A stretch of DNA of 64,000 bases from assembly GCF_030035675.1 (NCBI RefSeq), contig NC_084489.1, forward strand, positions 13,963,001 through 14,027,000, given 5' to 3'. Shown here piece after piece: positions 56,208-64,000 of this stretch; position 1 is the first letter of the stretch; each line of letters begins with the position of its first letter. Source of the DNA: Rhineura floridana. Lineage: Eukaryota; Chordata; Lepidosauria; Squamata; Rhineuridae. Position numbers and translations under genes: made by a program. Below the pieces are notes generated by a model. It was not told the DNA's origin. It saw nothing but the letters and a program-made list of their open reading frames with translations, and made no database searches.

Positions 56208-59200
56208 CTGAAGGAAAGGGGAATGTTTCTGCACCCAAAATATACCAGAGTTGGCTTTTTTCCTTCTCCCTCCCAATCCTTTTTCTTTTTGTGCCAAATC
56301 TAAGAATGTAAGCCTTGGCACATGGACTGTCTTATCCCTGACATTTGTAGGTTCTTTGGCTGAAGAGCAGAATAAAAATGCTTTAAGTAATGTCAGTTTT
56401 ATTAACCCAGTTTAGAATGGTTAGTTGTTCATTCCCTCCATTATTGAACTAGAACTTTCCCCCATCCCTCTAGAATTACCTACTATGCTGTAAGCTAGAC
56501 TACCTTAATACATTTGTGTGCATCTATAGAAACCAGTGTGGCGTAACTTCATTTGTAGCAATACATATACAGCTCACTTGTGTTGTTCAGGCTGGCCCTC
56601 AAGATACACTAAACGTTCATCCAAGACCAAGTGTGGGCATCACATGTACATTTGCAAATGTGTGTGTTATATAGGTACACTGGTTTGAGCCTTGTGATTA
56701 GCTGCAGTTCCCTATCGAGTCTACCACTGGTGTCAAATCCAGGTTTGTCTCTGCACAGTATGCAGGCAAGGTGTTTTGCCTGCCTGGTGCGAAGGTTGCG
56801 GATATCGCCCGTCGTTTAGATAGTTTGGTAGACAGTGCTGGGAAGGAGTCAGTGGTCGTGGTGCACGTTGGCACCAACGACATGGGGAAATGCAGCCGTG
56901 AGGTCCTGGAAGCAAAATTTAGGTTGCTAGGTAGGATGCTGAAAGCCAGGACCTCCAAGGTGGCTTTCTCTGAAATGCTACCGGTTCCATGCGCAGGACC
57001 AGCCAGACAGGCCCAGCTTCGCAGTCTCAATGCGTGGATGAGACGATGGTGTTGGGTGGAAGGGTTTGGATTTGTTAGGCACTGGGGAACATTTTGGGAC
57101 AAGCCGGGCCTGTACAAAAGGGACGGGCTCCACTTGAACCAGAATGGAACCAGACTGCTGGCACTTAAAATTAAAAAGGTGGCAGAGCAGCTTTTAAACT
57201 GACTGAGGGGGGAAACCCGACAGGAGCTGAGAAAGGTCCAGTTCGGAATAAACCTCCCCCCTGGGATAAAAACCAAAGAAATGATGAAATTTTAAAAGGG
57301 GTAGGCCTAGAAGTAGGCATTGTGAGAGCAGGGGCACAGGATATAAATTCAGAAGAGCAAAATTACCACAGGCCTAACCACAAGTGCCAAAGACACTTGA
57401 AGAGAGACACTGCTTACAAGTGCCTGTACGCTAATGCTAGGAGCCTGCGAACCAAGATGGGAGAACTGGAGTGCTTGGTCTTAGAGGAGAGCATTGATAC
57501 AGTGAGCATAACGGAGACCTGGTGGAATGGAGAAAACCAGTGGGATACGGTTATCCCTGGATGTAAACTATATCGGAAGGACAGGGAAGGACGTACTGGT
57601 GGCGGAGTCGCTCTATACGTGAAAGAAGGCATTGAATCGAGCAAGCTCGAAACCCCAAAAGAGGCAGACTCCTCCACAGAATCGTTGTGGGTGGTGATAC
57701 CATGCCCCAGGAGGGACTTAATACTGGGAACGATCTATCGTCCCCCTGATCAAAATGCTCAGGGAGACCTTGAGATGAGATATGAAATTGAGGAAGCATC
57801 CAAACTAGGAAATGTGGTAGTAATGGGTGACTTCAACTACCCGGACATAGACTGGCTGCATATGTGTTCCAGTCATGACAAAGAAGCAAAGTTTCTAGAT
57901 ATTCTAAATGACTATTCCCTAGACCAGTTGGTCATGGAACTGACCAAAGGGACGGCAACCCTGGACTTAATCCTCAGTGGGGACCGGGACCTGGTGCGAG
58001 ATGTAAGTGTTGTTGAACCGATTGGGAGCAGTGACCACAGTGCTATTAAATTAAACATACATGTAACTGGCCAATTGCCAAGAAAATCCAACACGGTCAC
58101 ATTTGACTTCAAAAGAGGAAACTTCACAAAAATGAGGGGATTGGTAAAAAGAAAGCTGAAAAACAAAGTCCAGAGGGTCACATCACTCGAAAATGCTTGG
58201 AAGTTGTTTAAAAACACTATATTAGAAGCTCAACTGGAGTGCATACCGCAGATCAGAAAAGGTACCGCCAGGGCCAAGAAGATGCCAGCATGGTTAACGA
58301 GCAAAGTCAAGGAAGCTCTTAGAGGCAAAAAGTCTTCCTTCAAAAAATGGAAGTCTTGTCCGAATGAAGAAAATAAAAAAGAACACAAACTCTGGCAAAA
58401 GAAATGCAAGAAGACAATAAGGGATGCTAAAAAAGAATTTGAAGAGCACACTGCTAAGAACATAAAAACCAACAACAAAAAATTCTATAAATACATTCAA
58501 AGCAGGAGACCATCTAGGGAGACAATTGGACCCTTAGATGATAAGGGAGTCAAAGGTGTACTAAAGAACGATAAGGAGATTGCAGAGAAGCTAAATGAAT
58601 TCTTTGCATCTGTCTTCACAGTGGAAGATATAGGGCAGATCCCTGAACCTGAACTAACATTTGCAGGAAGGGATTCTGAGGAACTGAGACAAATAGTGGT
58701 AACGAGAGAGGAAGTTCTAAGCTTAATGGACAATATAAAAACTGACAAATCACCGGGCCCGGATGGCATCCACCCGAGAGTTCTCAAAGAACTCAAATGT
58801 GAAATTGCTGATCTGCTAACTAAAATATGTAACTTGTCCCTTGGGTCCTCCTCCGTGCCTGAGGACTGGAAAGTGGCAAATGTAACGCCAATCTTCAAAA
58901 AGGGATCCAGAGGGGATCCCGGAAATTACAGGCCAGTTAGCTTAACTTCTGTCCCTGGAAAACTGGTAGAAAGTATTATTAAAGCTAGATTAACTAAGCG
59001 CATAGAAGAACAAGCCTTGCTGAAGCAGAGCCAGCATGGCTTCTGCAAGGGAAGGTCCTGTCTCAGTAACCTATTAGAATTCTTTGAGAGTGTCAACAAG
59101 CATATAGATAGAGGTGATCCAGTGGACATAGTGTACTTAGACTTTCAAAAAGCGCTTGACAAGGTACCTCACCAAAGGCTTCTGAGGAAGCTTAGCAGTC

Positions 59201-62197
59201 ATGGAATAAGAGGAGAGGTCCTCTTGTGGATAAGGAATTGGTTAAGAAGCAGAAAGCAGAGAGTAGGAATAAACGGACAGTTCTCCCAATGGAGGGCTGT
59301 AGAAAGTGGAGTCCCTCAAGGATCGGTATTGGGACCTGTACTTTAATGACCTAGAATTAGGAGTGAGCAGTGAAGTGGCCAAGTTTGCTGATGACACTAA
59401 ATTGTTCAGGGTTGTTAAAACAAAAAGGGATTGCGAAGAGCTCCAAAAAGACCTCTCCAAACTGAGTGAATGGGCGGAAAAATGGCAAATGCAATTCAAT
59501 ATAAACAAGTGTAAAATTATGCATATTGGAGCAAAAAATCTGAATTTCACATATACGCTCATGGGGTCTGAACTGGCGGTGACCGACCAGGAGACAGACC
59601 TCGGGGTTGTAGTGGACAGCACGATGAAAATGTCGACCCAGTGTGCGGCAGCTGTGAAAAAGGCAAATTCCATGCTAGCGATAATTAGGAAAGGTATTGA
59701 AAATAAAACAGCCGATATCATAATGTATAAATCTATGGTGCGGCCGCATTTGGAATACTGTGTACAGTTCTGGTCGCGTCATCTCAAAAATGATATTATG
59801 GAGTTGGAAAAGGTTCAGAAGAGGGCAACCAGAATGATCAAGGGGATGGAGCGACTCCCTTACAAGGAAAGGTTGCAGCATTTGGGGCTTTTTAGTTTAG
59901 AGAAAAGGCGGGTCAGAGGAGACATGATAGAAGTGTATAAAATTATGCATGGCATTGAGAAAGTGGATAGAGAAAAGTTCTTCTCCCTCTCTCATAATAC
60001 TAGAACTCGTGGACATTCAAAGAAACTGAATGTTGGAAGATTCAGGACAGACAAAAGGAAGTACTTCTTTACTCAGCGCATAGTTAAACTATGGAATTTG
60101 CTCCCACAAGATGCAGTAATGGCCACCAGCTTGGATGGCTTTAAAAGAAGATTAGACAAATTCATGGAGGACAGGGCTATCAATGGCTACTAGCTGTGAT
60201 GGCTGTGCTCTGCCACCCTAGTCAGAGGCAGCATGCTTCTGAAAACCAGTTGCTGGAAGCCTCAGGAGGGGAGAGTGTTCTTGCACTCGGGTCCTGCTTG
60301 CGGGCTTCCCCCAGGCACCTGGTTGGCCACTGTGAGAACAGGATGCTGGACTAGATGGGCCACTGGCCTGATCCAGCAGGCTCTTCTTATGTTCTTATGT
60401 TCTTATGCAAGACGTTGCCCTTACAGACCTTGCTTTCTGCATGCATTCAAGCTGCTGTTTTGCCAAAGCGTTCTCCCTTCCTTCGAGTGTTAACAGAGAG
60501 ATCAACCAAATTCAAATGAGTTGCTATCAGGACAGACTTAAAGTACTTTGTACCTTATGTTGAATGAAAATGTTTTCTTTAGACACTGAAACAGATACGA
60601 CCATACCTTTCTCTCCGTTTCTGGTTGTGGGCAAGAGGCCACCATGCACCAGGCTAGCAAACTTGGGCCTAGCACCACTTTTTATCCAGTATTCATCAGC
60701 TGCAATCCTTCCACCTTCCTTTTGTAGCCTTCCTGGCCAAGATAAGGAAGCAAACTCCTAATCAGTCACTGTATATATGCTGCAATTACACCATCCTAAA
60801 CCATCCCCCCCTCAAAAAGACTCACTAGTATCCACTAGTTTCTGTTTTAAACCAGAAGCCCGTACTGAATTAAGCTCTGTAGTTTAATCTAGCATTTAGT
60901 TCTCTAGGATTCTGAGCCATGAGTTTTCAAGCTTCATGTAACATCCGATTGTTCCCTCCCACATCATGCATTCATTTAGCATGAAGAGCAAGATCAGAAT
61001 CATATGTACACAGATTTGCAGCAGTATTAGTCAAGAGTTTTGTCACTTCCAACTGCCAATCTAGCCATGAACCCCCTTCAAGCTGGTTTGAGAAAGCATT
61101 CAGTCAGGCCTGGATTTTAGCAAAGCTCTTACAATAGTAGTTCACGTTAGAATGACATTATAATTCTAACGCCCCGCATAAACCATCACCACCAGCAGCA
61201 GCAGAAGCCTGGGGAGCAGCAGCTGAGCGAGTCCGAGGACATGGAGAGGAAGACAACATTGAAACAGCAAACAGCTTTGCTGTAACAAATGTCTGTCGCC
61301 CTTCTGCCTCTCGGGAGCTGCCGCCGCCGCTGACACCACCTCCTCTTTCTTGGCGGTGCCGATAATGATAATTTTATTTGTTATTATAATGTTATTTGTT
61401 ATTTAATTTAATTCTTGTAAATTGTATTGCTTTTATTGTATTTTTATATTGTATTTTTATATCTGTGTTTATTTTTCCTTGTAAGCCGCCTTGAGGGCTT
61501 TTGGCCGAAAGGGGGGGTATAAATAAAATACTAATACTAATACTAATACTAATACTAATACTAATACTAATACTAATACTAATACTAATAATGTACATTG
61601 CTTAGGGATTTTTATTAAGAATTTCTCGTTACGTTATTACATTTATTTAATTCTGATTAAATTTAATGCATTCTTATTAAGAACTAATAAATTCTTCTAA
61701 ATACATAATGATGCAGATCAGTGTCACGTTCTGGACTTAATGAGCATTCAGACAACCAACTACTCAGTGGTTCCCACATACACCAGCTTATTAAAAGATG
61801 CTTTAAAGCTTGTTTTCACCCTTTCAATTGGCAAGACCCACTGTGTGTGAGAAAATGACGGCTGCATTAGAAGGTGTCCCAAGTTACAGGGTGCCCCTTT
61901 TCAGTTCACTACTTACCTGAACACTTTTGTGAATTTCTTCGCAGCTCTAGTACTTCTAATGGTTGTGCTGTAGGCCTCTGCAGCCAAAAGCTGTAGTCAC
62001 CATCGAGATCCTCATCTTGTTCTTGATCCTTCTTCAGTTTAGGAGCTGTTTTTAATTTTTCTTGTACAGGCCAACTAATGAGGTGTGCTGGCACTGCATG
62101 TTTTGGTATTCTCCAAATCACCTGCTGACCAGTCTGCCTGGAAAGGCCACTTTTGGTAGGGGTTAAGGGTTTTTTTGAACTTTCTTGATTCAAGTAT

Positions 62198-62229
<32 letters not shown>

Positions 62230-63773
62230 CAGTTCCTTCACCCAGTATTCTTCGGAATCATCTGGTTCTGACAGAGACAAACTCTTCGTAGCTTTTTTCT
62301 TCAGAGAGTAGAGCTGCTTTCTGCTGGAAGACCTAGGGAGAATGCCCAGCTTGCTGCTTTGACTGGAAATCTCTTTAATCTTGACCCTTGAGCAGCCTTT
62401 AAAGTTCTGGCTGTGGCTAATATTGGCCTGTTCAATCCCCCCCACTTCCTCATCTTCATTGAGGGAACCTCCACTTTTTATTTTCTCCCTCTCCAAACCT
62501 TCTGTGTGTTTCTTGAAGGTACACATATTCTGAAGCATGTAGTCGGGGGCAAAATAAGATACTGGTACATTGTCAGTCGATGAGCCTTCATCCACAGAAG
62601 ACATCTCGTCAGAGGTTAGACTGAGTACACTTGGACGCTTCCTTTGGGACAGATACATATTGTAATTGTAGTTAGCATCCATGTTATCCAAACATGCCAA
62701 CCAACTCTCAGAAGGAATGTATTTCTGTGACTCATCACACCACAAGCTTGTTTCTAAGCCTGGCAGATGTCCATCAGTTGCATTATTGTTTTCATTCAAC
62801 TTCTGAGGGAAATACGAATCATTCCTTATCTCCATGCCAGATGGAAACAATTCCCTTTGACGAACAAGGTTGGACACATCTTGAGGAGCTTTTGAACCAT
62901 TGGACCTCTTCAAGCCAGAAGATCTTTTGGGCATCAGAACATCTTGCCTTGCTCCTAACAGGTCAGGTCTGGTGGGTTCAGCCAGCTGCACTGCTCTGGC
63001 CTCGTCTAGAGGAGACTTTGCTCTATGGCTAGTAACTCCTTGTTTTTCCAGTTCCAGCTTTGCTTTATATTGAAGCTCTTTCTCCTGCACATCTTCAACA
63101 GTCTTTTGCTCCTCTGAATAAGAAATACTTGGCACCAACTCAGCCTGCTCATGAGGCCCATATACAACTCCTTCACAAGAGCTCAGAGCAAACATATCTC
63201 TTTGCATTACATTTTCTGCCACTGGTTTCTTTGCCACATCATAAAGAGGGATTGTTTCTTTGAAGGACTTCCATAGCTGAATGGCAGGGGCACCACCATT
63301 CCCATACTCTATTCTTACTTCCTCTTTCTCAAAAGCATAGCCTGGTGGGGGAAGGCTTCGGAATTGTACAGAACCTGAAGAGCTCTTGGCAAAGTCTCTG
63401 TCTGATACAGGAGATACAGAGCTCTCTGGCTTTTCCAATGAGATTTCAGTACCTTTACAAACACCAGATGAGACACAGGCTATGTTTCCAGTATCACAGC
63501 CTTTCGTTTCTATACTATGATCCTGATATTTCTTTGGTTTACTTTCAGGCTGTTTAGGATCAGTCTGAGTTTCTTTGGTCTCTGTTCGTTTCCCAGGGTT
63601 ATAATGCCTGAAGCGTGTGGCTTGATAAAACATGGGTGATGAGGGTGGAGGACCGTTAAAATAAGGTCTTCTGTTAACTCTCATCTGCATGGGATGTTGT
63701 GGAACAAGATATCCAGGGTACTCTTGGATAGGAACAGAATAAAACGGGAAATATGGATTCCCACTTCTTAAGC
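56085..63773 (-). CDS. BUC: Bucky ball/Velo1 homologue, germ-plasm organiser (partial)
   Basis: Bucky ball/Velo1 proteins nucleate the Balbiani body and germ plasm in fish and frog oocytes. Two exons are visible: 63773-61917 (about 619 codons) and 56207-56085 (41 codons). They join at phase 1 through CAG/GTAAGT and TTCAG/GT borders. Near the N-terminus lie YFPFYSVPIQEYPGYLVPQH and PMQ, then RFRHYNPGKRTETKETQTDP. These match the aromatic/Pro-rich block shared by Bucky ball and Velo1 (fish: QYPGYVVPHAPMQ and ETQTDP). The middle is long, polar and apparently disordered; an Glu-only run is encoded near 62200-62235. The second exon is basic, then acidic (KKKGARKPPHKRRDTRHD, EVEEWEKPK). The 5' exon(s) lie past 64000 and the 3' end is unresolved. 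The intron holds a CR1 LINE in the opposite orientation. Orthology is inferred from the N-terminal motif. Confidence 0.85.
56698..57202 (+). CDS. CR1 ORF1, truncated, esterase-like domain
   Basis: The readable frame begins at the element border and carries VKSRFVSAQYAGKVFCLPGA before the esterase block. The Asn-Asp (GTND) and Asp-x-x-His (DGLH) boxes of SGNH-type esterases are present. The N-terminal part, usually holding zinc-finger or coiled-coil sequence, is missing. Confidence 0.8.
57322..60193 (+). pseudogene. CR1 ORF2, endonuclease-reverse transcriptase with one frame break
   Basis: About 950 residues in two overlapping frames. The endonuclease and most reverse-transcriptase blocks are uninterrupted. 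The break lies just before the FADDTK box, so the copy as it stands cannot make a whole enzyme. The 3' frame ends RRLDKFMEDRAINGY, the usual CR1 ORF2 C-terminus. Confidence 0.92.
60410..61150. other. Bucky ball intron sequence, no element recognised
   Basis: Largely unique sequence of moderate AT content between the CR1 insertion and a GC-rich block. Nothing coding was recognised. Confidence 0.45.
61170..61365. other. GC-rich block upstream of a LINE tail
   Basis: CpG-containing sequence with CACCAGCAGCAGCAGAAGCC, GAGTCCGAGGACATGGAG and GAGCTGCCGCCGCCGCTGAC inside an AT-rich intron. It could be the captured 5' part of a retrocopy or a GC-rich LINE segment. No protein family was recognised. 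Confidence 0.4.
61365..61590 (+). repeat. LINE 3' tail ending in (ACTAAT)n
   Basis: GTAAGCCGCCTTGAGGGC and GGGGGTATAAATAAAATACT lead into about ten ACTAAT units (about 61530-61589). The tail resembles those at 16585 and 24330. Confidence 0.75.
61917..63773 (-). CDS. BUC: Bucky ball homologue, large exon
   Basis: 1857-bp exon open throughout. The acceptor TTCTCTTCTTAG before GCTTAAG makes it start in phase 1; the donor is CAG before GTAAGT. The conserved aromatic motif is encoded at about 63750-63550. An ATG at 63801 extends the frame by about nine codons, but it lies across the acceptor and is probably not used. Confidence 0.87.
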
Positions 63774-64000
63774 CTAAGAAGAGAAACATATTTTCCAACA
63801 TAATTTTTCCCCAAACTAAAATCCTAAGTCATTAGTTCATAGACAAAAAGACCCATAGTTCATCAAATCTTTAACAAAACCCAATATGCCATCCACGTTT
63901 GATCAGCAAAGGATTTAAACCACTCCATAATGTCCAAGGATGAAAAAAGTTCAAATTTCAGAGGTTTACAACCTCTTCAGGTTGCTTTCCTTCCTCCTCA

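Larger units (their letters stand above)
56698..60407 (+). mobile_element. CR1 LINE, 5'-truncated, nearly complete coding content
   Basis: The copy enters part way through ORF1 and ends in (TTCTTATG)n-like repeats. ORF1 (to 57202) carries an esterase-like domain: FCLPGAKVADIARRLDSLV, VVVVHVGTNDMGKCSREVLE and DGLHLNQNGTRLLALKIKKV, as known for CR1. ORF2 (57322-60193) has the AP endonuclease (ANARSL, SITETWW, VVMGDFNYPDIDW, SSDHSAI) and reverse transcriptase (SPGPDGIHPRVLKEL, NYRPVSLTSVPGKLVE, GVPQGSVLGP, FADDTKLF). One small deletion near 59340, in the FLIYINDLE region, shifts the frame and separates 57322-59345 from 59306-60193. It inserted antisense in the Bucky ball intron. Confidence 0.95.

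Noticed and set aside
57322-59346. 674-residue open frame as a host gene
   Set aside because: It is the endonuclease and reverse transcriptase of a CR1 LINE.
61392-61598. Ile-Ser repeat frame
   Set aside because: It is the complement of the (ACTAAT)n repeat.
1-64000. CRISPR arrays, prokaryotic operons, or an intact provirus
   Set aside because: No regularly spaced repeats with unique spacers and no bacterial gene organisation were seen; the only retrovirus-like trace is one putative solo LTR.

Overview
This is vertebrate nuclear DNA, most likely from a squamate reptile (lizard or snake). Four intron-rich host genes lie among dense retroposons typical of Squamata: CR1, L2, R4-like and L1 LINEs, a Sauria-type SINE with its (ACCTTT) tail, a tRNA-headed SINE ending near CGCCATAAGTCG, and many hAT-like and other palindromic DNA elements. 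No species can be named from sequence alone.

Layout. (1) 209-13868, minus strand: FKBP9, an ER peptidyl-prolyl isomerase. Seven coding exons are present; its 3' exons lie beyond the left edge. A CpG-rich promoter sits at about 13.5-14.5 kb. (2) 23664-33861, plus strand: a five-exon gene for a 160-residue, four-pass membrane protein of CD20-like (MS4A/TMEM176/TMEM212-type) architecture. All its exons are 126 bp or shorter. (3) 41630-50272, plus strand: RP9 (PAP-1), a splicing-associated zinc-knuckle protein, six coding exons and complete. (4) 56085-63773, minus strand: a homologue of Bucky ball/Velo1, the germ-plasm (Balbiani body) organiser. One 1.86-kb exon and a 123-bp exon are visible; the 5' end lies beyond the right edge and the 3' end is unresolved. 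RP9 and the Bucky ball gene converge.

FKBP9 next to RP9 matches the human 7p14 neighbourhood, where as I recall NT5C3A lies between them. Here no NT5C3A exon was recognised and the four-pass gene occupies that interval. All four host genes were assembled by matching splice sites and codon phases by eye, and every internal join is phase-consistent.

The rest is mobile DNA. Main items: a 3.7-kb CR1 LINE with an esterase-type ORF1 and a nearly whole ORF2, lying antisense in a Bucky ball intron; a degenerate L2 (26.05-28.05 kb); R4-like LINE remains (16.1-17.9 and 25.1-26.0 kb); an L1 3' end carrying a nested putative solo LTR and a near-perfect hairpin MITE; a hAT-type element with an exact 8-bp target duplication (7661-8920); a long-TIR element (about 5040-6365); and a polypyrimidine tandem array (4.02-4.99 kb) inside FKBP9.
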